Counted from the first letter of the stretch, positions 43,951 to 52,907 are shown. The stretch: 64,000 nucleotides of DNA from Mycobacterium sp. DL592 (GCF_011694515.1 NZ_CP050192.1:4231064-4295063); one strand, 5' to 3'. A program made the numbers and translations. Notes: generated by a model not told the origin, from the letters alone.

Positions 43951-45128
43951 GGCGCGCCGCAGCGGTTCTCCTGGTCGCGGTGACGGTGACGGGGTGCTCG
44001 TCGGGCGGGCTGTCCAGCCTGCCGCTGCCGGCGCCGTCCGTCGGCAGTGGTGGGTACCGGCTGACGGCGGTGTTCTCCAATGCGCTGAACCTGCCGGCCA
44101 AGGCGAAGGTCAAGCTCGCCGGCGCCGATGTGGGTGAGCTCGAGTCGATGGTGGCGCGCAACTACACCGCGGTCACCACGCTGCGGATCATGGACGGGGT
44201 GCGGCTGCCTGCGGGCAGCACCGCCGAACTGCGCTCGGCCACCCCGCTGGGCGACGTCTTCGTCGCGATCAAGCCACCGGCCACGGCCAGCCCGCTGACC
44301 CCGTTGCTGAAGGACGGCGACACCATCGGCTTGGACTCGACCAGGGCGGCGGCCACCGTCGAGTCGGTGCTCAGCTCGGCGGCCGTCATGGTCAACGGCG
44401 GCGCGGTACGCAATCTGACCAACCTCATCAACGGCGCGGGCAAGGCCACCGGGGATCAGGGCCAGGCGTTCGGCGACCTGATCGCCAAGACCAACCGCAC
44501 ACTGTCGAAACTGACCGCGCGCTCCGACCAGCTCTCCGAGGCGCTGACGCAGACGTCTTCGCTGGCACACGAACTCGACGCGAAGAACCAAACCCTCAGC
44601 GACCTCCTGGTGGCGGCGGGACCGGCCGCCGACACCCTGGCCGCCAACACCGCGACGGTGGCCGACCTCATCGAGCAGATCGGCGCGACCAGCCGCCAGC
44701 TACAGAAGTTCCCGTCGATCGCAGGCACCGACACCAGTGGCCGCAGCATGATCGCCGACGCAAACACCATCGCCTCGGCGTGGAACGACGTCGTCCTGGC
44801 TCCGGGTGCCGACCTGGCCTCGCTGAACCGGATCATGCCGCCGTTGATCAAATCGACTTCCAGTAATGCGATTTCGGTGCGGGCCAGTATCGACCGGCTG
44901 GTGCTGGGGTCGATCCCCGACATCGGGTTCGGCGGCGACCCAGGTTTCCACGGCCCCAAGCGCTACAACTGGGCCCAGCTCGTCGGGTCGTTCAAGTACA
45001 CGCTGTGGCGGCTGCAGCAGCGGGTCGTCGGGCAGGGCCCCGACGTGCCCCAGGTTCCGGTGATGCCCAGCCCGACCGATCCCGGTATGCAGATCGTCGC
45101 TCCCCCGTCGACGGAGCCGCCACCGTGA
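43947..45128 (+). CDS. mceE: MceE-type MCE family lipoprotein
   Basis: A 393-aa MCE protein with a lipoprotein signal: hydrophobic stretch RAAAVLLVAVTV followed by the lipobox VTGC, so Cys17 would be lipidated. MceE is the lipoprotein member in mycobacterial mce operons, which fixes its position in the series. The MCE domain (about residues 35-115, LNLPAKAKVKLAGADVGELE) is followed by helices and a Pro-rich end. Confidence 0.9.
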   Translation: MRRAAAVLLVAVTVTGCSSGGLSSLPLPAPSVGSGGYRLTAVFSNALNLPAKAKVKLAGADVGELESMVARNYTAVTTLRIMDGVRLPAGSTAELRSATPLGDVFVAIKPPATASPLTPLLKDGDTIGLDSTRAAATVESVLSSAAVMVNGGAVRNLTNLINGAGKATGDQGQAFGDLIAKTNRTLSKLTARSDQLSEALTQTSSLAHELDAKNQTLSDLLVAAGPAADTLAANTATVADLIEQIGATSRQLQKFPSIAGTDTSGRSMIADANTIASAWNDVVLAPGADLASLNRIMPPLIKSTSSNAISVRASIDRLVLGSIPDIGFGGDPGFHGPKRYNWAQLVGSFKYTLWRLQQRVVGQGPDVPQVPVMPSPTDPGMQIVAPPSTEPPP

Positions 45129-46375
45129 TCAATTGGGCGGCAGATCTTCTCGTCCGGACGGTCCGATTCGGGTACCGGCGCCGGTCGGTGCTGTCGACGG
45201 TCGCGCTGGTGCTGACGTTGGTGGTGTCCAGCGCCTACGTGATGTGGGGTGCGCTGCGGGTGTCGCCGTTCTCCTCGGCGTATCGGGTCACCATCGAACT
45301 CCCGGAGTCCGGTGGGCTGCTGCCCAATCAGGACGTGACCCTGCGCGGGGTGGCGGTCGGTCGGGTGCAGTCGCTGGCGGTGACACCGCACGGGGTGGCC
45401 GCGGTCGCGACGGTGCGCTCGGACGTGCGGATCCCAGTGTCCAGCCCGGTGCGGGTGTCGGGGTTGTCGGCGGCCGGTGAGCAGTACATCGAGTTCGTGC
45501 CGACCTCGGATGCCGGGCCGTATCTGGCGGATGGCAGTGTGATCGCGCAGTCCAACACGTCGGTGCCGGTGAGCCTGGCGCAGCTGCTGGCCGACTCCGA
45601 TGGTGTTCTGGCGCAGGTTGATCCGGCCAAGCTGGAGCTGATCAAGCGGGAACTCAGCATGAGCAACGAGGGGCCGCGCAAGCTCGCCGACATCATCGAC
45701 GGCGGCACGTTCCTGCTCTCCACGCTGGATTCGGTGCTGCCGCAGACCACCAGCCTGCTGCGGACCAGCCGGATCGTACTGACCACGGCTGCCGACAAGA
45801 ACGCCGGAATCGCCGCGGCCACCGGCAATCTGAGCCGCACGTTCACCGGGGTGAACCGGATGCTCGACGGGTATCGCCGGTTCGTCGACCAGACGCCGGC
45901 GACGCTGGCCGCCGCCGACACCCTGTTCTCGGACAACTCCGACACCATGGTCGGGCTGCTGGCGAGCATGGCGACCGCGTCGCAGCTGCTGTATGTGCGG
46001 GTGCCGGCGTTGACGGCGTTGTTCCCCGACTATCGCGGGTCGGTGCTCGACGCGTTGGGCACCACCATGCACGACCACGGGCTGTGGGTCACCGGCGACA
46101 TCTACCCGCGGTACGCCTGCGACTACGGCACGCCGCGCCGCCCACCGTCGTCGGCCGACTATCCCGAGCCGCCGCTGAACACCTACTGCCGCGACGACGA
46201 CCCGGCGGTGCTGATCCGGGGCGCCAAGAACGCACCCCGGCCGGCCGGCGACGACACCGCCGGGCCGGCGCCGGGTGCGGACCTGGGCCAGACCACCGAC
46301 CCGACGCCGAAGGGCCGCTTCACCATTCCGACTCCGTACGGCGGCCCGGTGCTGCCGATCGAACCGCCGAACTAG
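45125..46375 (+). CDS. mceF: MceF-type MCE family protein
   Basis: A 416-aa protein: N-terminal helix (STVALVLTLVVSSAYVMWGA), MCE domain (about residues 55-130, GGLLPNQDVTLRGVAVGRVQ), helical core and a Pro-rich C-terminus. GTG 45125 overlaps the mceE stop as GTGA, which fixes the start. It completes the A-F set. The Mce-associated gene follows after 13 bp. Confidence 0.9.
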   Translation: MINWAADLLVRTVRFGYRRRSVLSTVALVLTLVVSSAYVMWGALRVSPFSSAYRVTIELPESGGLLPNQDVTLRGVAVGRVQSLAVTPHGVAAVATVRSDVRIPVSSPVRVSGLSAAGEQYIEFVPTSDAGPYLADGSVIAQSNTSVPVSLAQLLADSDGVLAQVDPAKLELIKRELSMSNEGPRKLADIIDGGTFLLSTLDSVLPQTTSLLRTSRIVLTTAADKNAGIAAATGNLSRTFTGVNRMLDGYRRFVDQTPATLAAADTLFSDNSDTMVGLLASMATASQLLYVRVPALTALFPDYRGSVLDALGTTMHDHGLWVTGDIYPRYACDYGTPRRPPSSADYPEPPLNTYCRDDDPAVLIRGAKNAPRPAGDDTAGPAPGADLGQTTDPTPKGRFTIPTPYGGPVLPIEPPN

Positions 46376-46388
46376 AAGGAGAGATCTC

Positions 46389-46952
46389 ATGACTGCTGTG
46401 GCTGACGACGTCGAGGACGACGACTCCCCGGCCGAGGAGACTGCTGCCCCGGAGGTGGTGACGCCGGCACCAACGCGTCGGAAGTGGGTGCTGCGCGCTG
46501 TGCTGGCCGCATTGGTTGTTGCGCTGCTGGGGCTTTCGGGCTTCCTGGGCTGGCAGGTGTGGCAGCAGCACCGGGTGGCGCAGGCCAGCCATGACGCGCA
46601 GCAGGCGGCGGTGGCCTACGCGCAGGTGTTGACGAGCATCGACACCACCAAGGTGGACCAGAACTTCGCCGAGGTGCTCGACGGGGCGACCGGTGAGTTC
46701 AAGGACATGTACTCGCGCTCCAGTGCGCAGCTGCGCCAGCTGCTGGTCGACAACAAGGCGACCGCGCACGGTGTGGTGGTGGACTCGGCGGTGCAGTCGG
46801 CGTCACCGGAGAAGGTGGTGGTGCTGATGTTCGTCGATCAGACGGTGGCCAACTCGGCGGCACCGGACCCGCGGATCGACCGCAGCCGGGTCAAGATGAC
46901 CATGGAGTACGTCGACGGTCGTTGGCGGGCAAGCAAAGTCGAACTCCCCTGA
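46389..46952 (+). CDS. Mce-associated membrane protein
   Basis: A 187-aa single-pass protein: acidic cytosolic N-terminus, transmembrane helix at about residues 37-58 (VLAALVVALLGLSGFLGW) and an extracytoplasmic NTF2-like domain (DQNFAEVLDGATGEFKDMYS, VLMFVDQTVANSAAPDPRID). This is the usual architecture of proteins encoded after mceF (Mas/OmamA type), which stabilise Mce transporters. ATG 46389 has AAGGAGAG upstream. Confidence 0.85.
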   Translation: MTAVADDVEDDDSPAEETAAPEVVTPAPTRRKWVLRAVLAALVVALLGLSGFLGWQVWQQHRVAQASHDAQQAAVAYAQVLTSIDTTKVDQNFAEVLDGATGEFKDMYSRSSAQLRQLLVDNKATAHGVVVDSAVQSASPEKVVVLMFVDQTVANSAAPDPRIDRSRVKMTMEYVDGRWRASKVELP

Positions 46953-46957
46953 CGCTG

Positions 46958-47737
46958 ATGCGAGTTCCCGTCGTTGCACTCGTCGCGACCCTGTCGCTGG
47001 GTTTCGCGCCGGTGGCCCAGGCCTCGGCGCCGGACTTCTGCGCCGGGCTCGGCGGCCAGTGGGACGGCCAGTACTGCCACACCTCGGTGCTCTCGGAGCG
47101 CAAGGCGGTGCGCGATATCAAGGTGGCGGTGCCCGGCGAGCTCGTCGACAATCCGGTGACCGGGCCGACGGTGCGTGACTACCTGACCACGCTGGTGAAC
47201 AACTGGCGCAGCGTCGGTGTGCACATGGTGGCCGACAGCTTCGGTGAGGAGAACTTCGAGATCCTGCGCCACGGCGATGTCCTCACTGTGGTGTTCCACG
47301 AGGACTATCACGCTGACGGGCCCAAACCCAACAACGCCTACCGGACCTTCACCTTCGACATGGCCCGCGGTACCCGGCTGACGCTGGCGGATCTGGTGAA
47401 GCCGGGCGTCGAGCCGCTGGGGGCGATCGCCTCACTCGGGCAGCCGTTCATCGAAGATGCCCTGAATCTGGCACCGCCGCAGCATGATCCGGGGACCTAT
47501 CCGTTCGTCGTCGACCGGTGGGGACCGGACAAGGTGTACTCCGGGGCGTACAAGGCCTGGGCGCTGGGCCCCGACGAGCTGATCCTGTACATGCCGGACT
47601 ACCCGGTAGCGCGCGACTCTCCGGTCAACTACACGCCGGGGATCATGCAGTGGTCGATGGACGGCGCCACCGTGCAGGCGCACATCCCGCTGGCGGCGCT
47701 GAGTTCGGTGCTGCGCGGGCAGTTCGGCGGATCATGA
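46958..47737 (+). CDS. Secreted MPT64/RsiV-like (DUF3298) protein
   Basis: A 259-aa exported protein. The signal peptide VVALVATLSLGFAPVAQA is cleaved near residue 21, before SAPDFC. YRTFTFDMARGTRLTLADLV and the surrounding pattern fit the DUF3298/RsiV-type domain found in mycobacterial MPT64. The function is not established. It starts 5 bp after the Mce-associated gene without a strong ribosome-binding site and overlaps the next gene by 4 bp, so it is part of the mce transcript. Confidence 0.7.
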   Translation: MRVPVVALVATLSLGFAPVAQASAPDFCAGLGGQWDGQYCHTSVLSERKAVRDIKVAVPGELVDNPVTGPTVRDYLTTLVNNWRSVGVHMVADSFGEENFEILRHGDVLTVVFHEDYHADGPKPNNAYRTFTFDMARGTRLTLADLVKPGVEPLGAIASLGQPFIEDALNLAPPQHDPGTYPFVVDRWGPDKVYSGAYKAWALGPDELILYMPDYPVARDSPVNYTPGIMQWSMDGATVQAHIPLAALSSVLRGQFGGS

Positions 47738-48954
47738 CCAGGATCGAGCAGCGGCCCGAGGAGGTGCGGCGCAGGCCCAAGGACCGCAAGGCCCAGATCG
47801 CGCGGGCCTCAGCGGATGCGTTCGGGCTGCTGGGTTATCACGCCGTCAGCATGGAGGACATCGCGTCGCGGGTCGGCATCACACCGGCTGCCCTGTATCG
47901 GCATTCGACGAGCAAGTACGACCTGTTCCGCGATGCCGTGCTCGACCTGGGTCAGACGCTGGTCGACGCGACCGACTTCGTCGAGGACGGTGAGGACGAT
48001 CCGGCCGCGACGCTGGAGGCGTTGGTGAACGGCCTGGTCGATGCGACGATCGCCAACCGGACGGCCGGTGGGCTGTACCGGTGGGAGGCGCGCTACCTGC
48101 AGGGCGAGGACCGGTTGCGGCTGTTCGAGCAGGTGGGGCTGGTGAACCGGCGGCTGGATCGGCCGTTGGCGCGGCTTCGGCCGAAGCTGAGTCACCGGCA
48201 GCGCTCGGCGCTGACGGCGTCGGCGCTCAGTGTGATCGGCAGTATCACCGACCACGCGAACCCGTTGGCGGTCAACGAGATTCGGTCCTGCATGTCGATG
48301 GTGGTCGCCGATGTGCTGGCGGCCGACCTGCCGGCGTTGCGGCGCCGCTCGGATCGGCCGACGTTGCCGATGGCGGTGGGCGCCTCGGCAGGGATGTACG
48401 AGCATGTGCTGCATGAGTCGGTGCGGCTGTTCTACGAGCACGGGTATCGAAACACCAGCATGGAGGACATCGCGTCGGCGGTCGGCATCCAGGCCTCCGG
48501 TCTGTACCGGTCGTTTCCGGGTAAGGCCGACATCCTGGGTCTGGCGTATCGGCGTGCCGTCGACCAGCATTCCAGCAGTGTGGCCGAAGTTCTCTCCCGC
48601 ACAGACGATCCCGAGTTGGCTCTGGTCGGGCTGATCGATGCCAGCCTGGTGCGGCTGGTGAAGTCGCCGGGGCTGGCGTATGTCTACTTCACCGAGCGGC
48701 ACAACGTGCCGGAGTCCGATCGGCGGGTGCTGGACACCGTCGAGCATTCGGCGACGGAGGCGTGGGCGCGGTTGGTGACGGAGGTGCGTCCGGAGGTGAA
48801 GATCGGCTGGGCGCGGTATGCGGTGTGTGCGGCCTTCGCGCTGACGGTGGATTTCGGCAGGCTCTTCGACGGCGCGCTGGGCACGGAGTCGATCGCGGCG
48901 ATCCGCCGGCTGATGGAAGTCACGCTACTGGGCAGGCCGACGCGACGGCGCTAG
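47734..48954 (+). CDS. Double TetR-domain regulator, Mce3R-like
   Basis: A 406-aa protein with two complete TetR units. The first helix-turn-helix is YHAVSMEDIASRVGITPAAL followed by YRHSTSKYDLF; the second is YRNTSMEDIASAVGIQASGL followed by YRSFPGKADIL. Tandem TetR units and a length of exactly 406 aa match M. tuberculosis Mce3R, which represses mce3 and lipid-metabolism genes. Here the gene is the last of the mce operon rather than upstream of it. ATG overlaps the preceding stop (ATGA). Autoregulation of the mce operon is inferred. Confidence 0.85.
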   Translation: MTRIEQRPEEVRRRPKDRKAQIARASADAFGLLGYHAVSMEDIASRVGITPAALYRHSTSKYDLFRDAVLDLGQTLVDATDFVEDGEDDPAATLEALVNGLVDATIANRTAGGLYRWEARYLQGEDRLRLFEQVGLVNRRLDRPLARLRPKLSHRQRSALTASALSVIGSITDHANPLAVNEIRSCMSMVVADVLAADLPALRRRSDRPTLPMAVGASAGMYEHVLHESVRLFYEHGYRNTSMEDIASAVGIQASGLYRSFPGKADILGLAYRRAVDQHSSSVAEVLSRTDDPELALVGLIDASLVRLVKSPGLAYVYFTERHNVPESDRRVLDTVEHSATEAWARLVTEVRPEVKIGWARYAVCAAFALTVDFGRLFDGALGTESIAAIRRLMEVTLLGRPTRRR

Positions 48955-48964
48955 GTTGGAAACC

Positions 48965-49444
48965 ATGGCAGAACACAGCGCGGCGGTGAGCCTCTCCGAG
49001 CCGCCCGGAGTGGTCATGCGGGTGATGAACCCGGTGTTGAAGTTCGTGTTGGGCACGCCGGCGGGCGGGGCGCTCAAGCAGTTCATGGTGCTGCGGTTCA
49101 GCGGGCGCAAGTCCGGGCGCCAGTATGCGGTGCCGGTGAGCGCACACCTGATAGGCGGGGATTTGTATGCGCTGGCGAACGCGACATGGAAGCTGAACTT
49201 CCGCGGCGGCGGTCCGGCGCAGGTGGCCTACGGCGGCAAGACAAAGGCGATGCGCGGTGAACTCATCGAGGACCCCGCGACGGTGGCCGAGCTGTTCCAC
49301 CGGTGTGCGGTCGAATACGGGCCGAAGAAGGCCGAGCTGATGATGGGGCTGAAGTTCTCCGGTTCGCAGGTGCCGACGCTGGAGGAGTTCCGGGCGGCGG
49401 TCGTCGACAACAAGCTGGTGGGGATCCGGTTCACGGCCGGTTGA
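48965..49444 (+). CDS. Nitroreductase/deazaflavin-dependent (F420) oxidoreductase family protein
   Basis: A 159-aa protein of the DDN/FDOR split-barrel family. LRFSGRKSGRQYAVPVSAHL and LYALANATWKLNFRGGGPA are the typical F420/flavin-binding blocks. The substrate is unknown. ATG 48965 is preferred over a TTG nine bases upstream. It follows the Mce3R-like gene by 10 bp on the same strand and may belong to the same transcript. Confidence 0.8.
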   Translation: MAEHSAAVSLSEPPGVVMRVMNPVLKFVLGTPAGGALKQFMVLRFSGRKSGRQYAVPVSAHLIGGDLYALANATWKLNFRGGGPAQVAYGGKTKAMRGELIEDPATVAELFHRCAVEYGPKKAELMMGLKFSGSQVPTLEEFRAAVVDNKLVGIRFTAG

Positions 49445-49445
49445 G

Positions 49446-50090
49446 TTAGCGCTTTCTGCGGAACAGCTCGGCGGGCCGGCCGCGGGTGCCGGTGTTCTCC
49501 TCCATCACCCCGGTGCCGACCAGACGTGGCTCCATCGTGCGGCGGAACCTGTCGCGCTGCAGCGTGGTGCCGGCGACCGCTTCGTGGACCTGCTTGAGGT
49601 CCCGCATGGTGAACCTGCTGCCGAGCAGCCGCTCCGGGTCGGGTTCAGTCTCATAGCGTTCCCGGATGTCGTTCTTGGCCAGCCGGACGATCTCCGGGTG
49701 GTCCCACGCCAGCTCGCCGGGCCGGTCCACCGACGCCAGGCGAGTCTGCGTCGAGCCCGATCCGAGCGAGTGCAGTTGCTCGGGGCGCACCACCGCCAGG
49801 TGGGCCACGGAGAGCACCCAGTCGCGGTCATCGCGGTGCGGGTCGTCGAAGACGTGCAGCTGGCGGGGCCGGATTCCTTCGACGCCGAGTTTGTCGCGCA
49901 GACAGCGCTCGACGGCGTCGGCCAGCGTCTCGCCCTGGCGCAGGAACGCACCGGGCAGCGCCCACTTCCCGTTGTCCGGGCGGGCCATCTCGACGACAAG
50001 CAGACCACGGTCGGGATCCCAAGTCAGCAGCGCGGTGTCGACGGCGACGGTCGGCCGGGGATAGTCGTGAAGCCTCTTCTCGACACCCAT
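49446..50090 (-). CDS. nrtR: NrtR-like Nudix transcriptional regulator of NAD metabolism
   Basis: A 214-aa protein: N-terminal Nudix-fold domain (residues 10-135, with GKWALPGAFLRQGETLADAV) and C-terminal winged helix (about 150-214, RFTMRDLKQVHEAVAG, GRPAELFRRKR). The catalytic REUxEExG part of the Nudix box reads RCLRDKLG, so hydrolysis is probably lost, as expected of NrtR, which senses ADP-ribose/NAD compounds. It is divergent from pnuC and a NadR-like gene with an inverted repeat between them. Strong support from context. Confidence 0.85.
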   Translation of the reverse strand: MGVEKRLHDYPRPTVAVDTALLTWDPDRGLLVVEMARPDNGKWALPGAFLRQGETLADAVERCLRDKLGVEGIRPRQLHVFDDPHRDDRDWVLSVAHLAVVRPEQLHSLGSGSTQTRLASVDRPGELAWDHPEIVRLAKNDIRERYETEPDPERLLGSRFTMRDLKQVHEAVAGTTLQRDRFRRTMEPRLVGTGVMEENTGTRGRPAELFRRKR

Positions 50091-50105
50091 AGGCCGGAAC
50101 CCTAC

Positions 50106-50142
50106 ATTAAGCGCGGATGTTGCGCTAATACAGAATTAGTGC
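50106..50142. promoter_or_regulatory. Putative NrtR operator
   Basis: GCGCTAAT (50122-50129), 5-bp spacer, ATTAGTGC (50135-50142) is an inverted repeat with one mismatch, and a further ATTAAGCGC at 50106-50114 pairs with the same GCGCTAAT. The cluster lies between the divergent nrtR and NAD-salvage genes, where an NrtR site is expected. Confidence 0.65.
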
Positions 50143-50181
50143 GATTCTCGATCTAAATCAGCCAACTGGGAGGGAACAGAC

Positions 50182-51192
50182 ATGGCGTCCATCGACTGGT
50201 TCGAACGGCTCACCGGGTTCGCCGAGGACGGGTATCGCCGGGTCCAGGACCGGCTGCGGGTGGAGGACGAGGAGCTGGTGTCTACGGTCAACGACGCGCG
50301 CTACCGCGTCGGTGAGCTGAGCCTGCCTGCGCTGGCGGAGCTCCGCCGCCAGGTGGACCCGCACCGGGGGCAGCGCACGACGGTCAGCGCACTGGTCGGC
50401 GATGCCCGGAAGTTACATTCGGACAAGCAGTTCGAGGGTGCCCTGTTTCAGGTTGCCTCACAGTTCAACCTGCTGGAGATGCCGTCGCAGCACGTCACGC
50501 CCGAGCATGGGGTCACCGGCTACGAGCACGACCACACCCAGGGCCCGGCGTGCGCGCTGGCGGCCGGGGCGGCGACGATCTACCGCAACTACCTGGTGCC
50601 GGTCGGCGACGGGATCGGGCAGACCGCCGAGCGGCAGCTCGATGCGCTGGCGGGGCTGGGTGCGGCGTTCGCTGAGCTGACGGGTCGTGCCGTCCCCGAC
50701 TTGTGGTCGATGCGCAACGGCTACGCGCTGTGCACGGCAGACGGGCTGGCCGCGATCAGCGAGCTGTTGAGCGAGGCCGGCGAGGATCTGCTCGACGAGC
50801 TGCGGGGCCGGTTGGCGATCGGTCTGCACCGCGGTGTGGAGGTCACCGATGTCAGCCACGAGCGGCGGCTGGTGTCGCAGGCGTTCTGCTCGGCGCTGCC
50901 GATCGGGTACTCGCACCTGCCGCGGGAGCAGTGGGAGCCGTTCGCGCGGCTGGTGCTCGAGGCCACCTATGAGGCGACGCTGCTGGCTGCGGCTGGGGGT
51001 GCGGCCGATACCGTGCTGCTGACCCGGGTCGGCGGTGGGGTGTTCCGCAACGAGGACGCCTGGATCGACGCGGCGATCGAGCGGGCGCTGGGTGTGGTGG
51101 AGGATGCGGGTCTGGATGTGCGGATCGTCGGGCATCGTGAGGTGTCCCCCGGGGTGCACGGGATCATTCGCCGATGGAACGGTGGTCGATGA
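50182..51192 (+). CDS. Conserved protein in NAD-salvage operon, possibly macrodomain-like
   Basis: A 336-aa cytosolic protein that I do not recognise with certainty. GDARKLHSDKQFEGALFQVA, SQFNLLEMPSQHVTPEHGV, TQGPACALAAGAATIYRNY and a late VGGGVFRNEDAWIDAAIERA have the rhythm of macrodomain/PARG-like ADP-ribose binding proteins, especially GGGVF. As the first gene of an operon with pnuC and a NadR-like enzyme, controlled by NrtR, an ADP-ribose or NAD-metabolite role is reasonable (inference). ATG 50182 has GGGAGGG upstream; the stop overlaps pnuC. Confidence 0.55.
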   Translation: MASIDWFERLTGFAEDGYRRVQDRLRVEDEELVSTVNDARYRVGELSLPALAELRRQVDPHRGQRTTVSALVGDARKLHSDKQFEGALFQVASQFNLLEMPSQHVTPEHGVTGYEHDHTQGPACALAAGAATIYRNYLVPVGDGIGQTAERQLDALAGLGAAFAELTGRAVPDLWSMRNGYALCTADGLAAISELLSEAGEDLLDELRGRLAIGLHRGVEVTDVSHERRLVSQAFCSALPIGYSHLPREQWEPFARLVLEATYEATLLAAAGGAADTVLLTRVGGGVFRNEDAWIDAAIERALGVVEDAGLDVRIVGHREVSPGVHGIIRRWNGGR

Positions 51193-51833
51193 TGGACTGG
51201 CTGGCGGCGGTGGTGGCCCCGCTCAACGCGGTGGCGTTCACGCTGTGGGGTGATCCGGTGACCTGGGCCGAGCTGCTGGGGTTCCTCACCGGCGGCGCGT
51301 GCGTGGCGTTGACGGTGCGGCGCAGTGTGGCGAACTTCCCTGTGGGGATTGCCAACTCGGCGTTCTTCCTGGTGTTGTTCGCCTCGGCGCAGTTGTGGGC
51401 GGATTCGACGCTGCAGGTCCTCTACATCGTGTTGGGGTTCGTGGGGTGGTGGCAGTGGCTGTACGGGGATCGCGGCCGCACGCCGTTGAAGGTGCGTTCC
51501 GCCGGCGTTGGGCATCTGATGTGGTGTGTGGTGGCGCTCGGGGCCGCGACGGCGGCGTTGTATCCGGTCCTGGTGTCGGTGCACGATTCGGCGCCGTTCC
51601 TCGATGCGCTGACGACGAGTCAGTCGTTGGTCGCGCAGTGGCTACTCAACGGGAAGTGGATTCAGACCTGGTACTTCTGGATCGCCGCCGACGTCATCTA
51701 CGTGCCGCTGTACTTCAGCCGGGGACTGAACCTGACTGCGGTGGTGTACATGGTGTTCCTGGCGTTGTGCGTGGCCGGGCTGAGGGCGTGGTCGCGGTCG
51801 TTGGTGTCTGAAAAAGTCAGGCAGCCAGCATGA
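51189..51833 (+). CDS. pnuC: Nicotinamide riboside transporter PnuC
   Basis: A 214-aa membrane protein with about seven helices. WAELLGFLTGGACVALTVRR, NFPVGIANSAFFLVLFASAQ, LYIVLGFVGWWQW and WYFWIAADVIYVPLYFSRG match PnuC, which imports nicotinamide riboside by facilitated diffusion driven by phosphorylation. ATG 51189 overlaps the preceding stop (ATGA), and the NadR-like kinase gene overlaps its own stop, which provides the trapping kinase. Confidence 0.9.
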   Translation: MMDWLAAVVAPLNAVAFTLWGDPVTWAELLGFLTGGACVALTVRRSVANFPVGIANSAFFLVLFASAQLWADSTLQVLYIVLGFVGWWQWLYGDRGRTPLKVRSAGVGHLMWCVVALGAATAALYPVLVSVHDSAPFLDALTTSQSLVAQWLLNGKWIQTWYFWIAADVIYVPLYFSRGLNLTAVVYMVFLALCVAGLRAWSRSLVSEKVRQPA

Positions 51834-52906
51834 CTCGCTATCGGCACGGATTGATGGTGGGCAAGTTCTATCCACCGCACCTCGGACACCACGCGGCCAT
51901 TCGAGATGGCGCCGCGCAGTGCGAGCAGTTCACGGTACTGGTGATGGCTGCGGCGGTGGAGACGGTGCCGTTGGCGGATCGGGTGGCGTGGTTGCAGGCG
52001 GAGCACAGCGGCGAGCCGGGGGTTCGGGTGATCGGGGTGCGCTGTGATGCGCCGGTGGATGTGACCGATGAGCGGGTGTGGGCGGCGCAGGTCGCGGTGA
52101 TCGAAGCCGCGTTGCGGGGCGAGCCGGTGGATGCGGTGTTCTCCGCTGAGCAATACGGCGCGGAGTTGGCCCGGTGGTTGGGGGCTGTTAGCGTGCGGAC
52201 GCGGCGGGCAGGATTGAGCGCGACCGCGGTGCGCGGCGACCTGGCGGGGCGGTGGAATGATCTGGCCCCGGCCACCCGGGCGGGGCTGGCGACGCGGGTG
52301 GTCGTGGTGGGGGCTGAATCCACAGGTACGACAACGATTGCCAGGCTGCTGGCTGAGCACTATCGGGCCCGGGGTGGCGTGTGGGCGTCGACTCAGTGTG
52401 TCGAGGAGTATGGGCGCGAGTACACGCAGCTGAAGTGGGAGCGGAGTCCTGGGGTTCCGCTCGACGAGTTGGTCTGGACGACAGAGGATTTCGACGTGAT
52501 CGGCGCGGAGCAGACGTCGCGGGAGGAGATGGCCGCGCGGGAGGGTTCAACGGTGTTGATCTGTGACATCGATGCGTTTGCAACGGCGATCTGGGAGCGG
52601 CGCTATCTCGGGACCCTGGCTCGGACCGGGCAGCCGTGGACGCAGGTGCCGCCGCGGGCGGTGTATCTGGTGACCGATCACGAGGGGGTGCCGTGGGATG
52701 ACGACGGGATGCGGGAGGGTGATCTGCCGGTGCGGGCGACGATGACGGGGTGGTTCATCGACGCGCTGACGGCGGCGGGACATTCGTGGGTGTTGTTGAC
52801 GGGCAGCCTGACTGAGCGAGTTGGGATTGCGGTGCGGACGATCGATCCGCTGCTGGAGCTGCGGGCGCGGTTCGGGGAGCCGCTGCACGGGCCGGGGTTC
52901 GAGTGA
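51830..52906 (+). CDS. nadR: NadR-like NMN adenylyltransferase / ribosylnicotinamide kinase
   Basis: A 358-aa bifunctional protein. The N-terminal nucleotidyltransferase domain has MVGKFYPPHLGHHAAI (GxFxPxHxGH) and ISAT-like LSATAVRGD. The kinase domain has a P-loop that reads GAESTGTTT, with threonine where a Walker A lysine is expected, then EYGREYTQLKW and ICDIDAFATAIW. It lacks the helix-turn-helix of enterobacterial NadR, as regulation is given to NrtR. It should convert nicotinamide riboside imported by PnuC to NMN and NAD. Confidence 0.85.
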   Translation: MTRYRHGLMVGKFYPPHLGHHAAIRDGAAQCEQFTVLVMAAAVETVPLADRVAWLQAEHSGEPGVRVIGVRCDAPVDVTDERVWAAQVAVIEAALRGEPVDAVFSAEQYGAELARWLGAVSVRTRRAGLSATAVRGDLAGRWNDLAPATRAGLATRVVVVGAESTGTTTIARLLAEHYRARGGVWASTQCVEEYGREYTQLKWERSPGVPLDELVWTTEDFDVIGAEQTSREEMAAREGSTVLICDIDAFATAIWERRYLGTLARTGQPWTQVPPRAVYLVTDHEGVPWDDDGMREGDLPVRATMTGWFIDALTAAGHSWVLLTGSLTERVGIAVRTIDPLLELRARFGEPLHGPGFE

Positions 52907-52907
52907 G

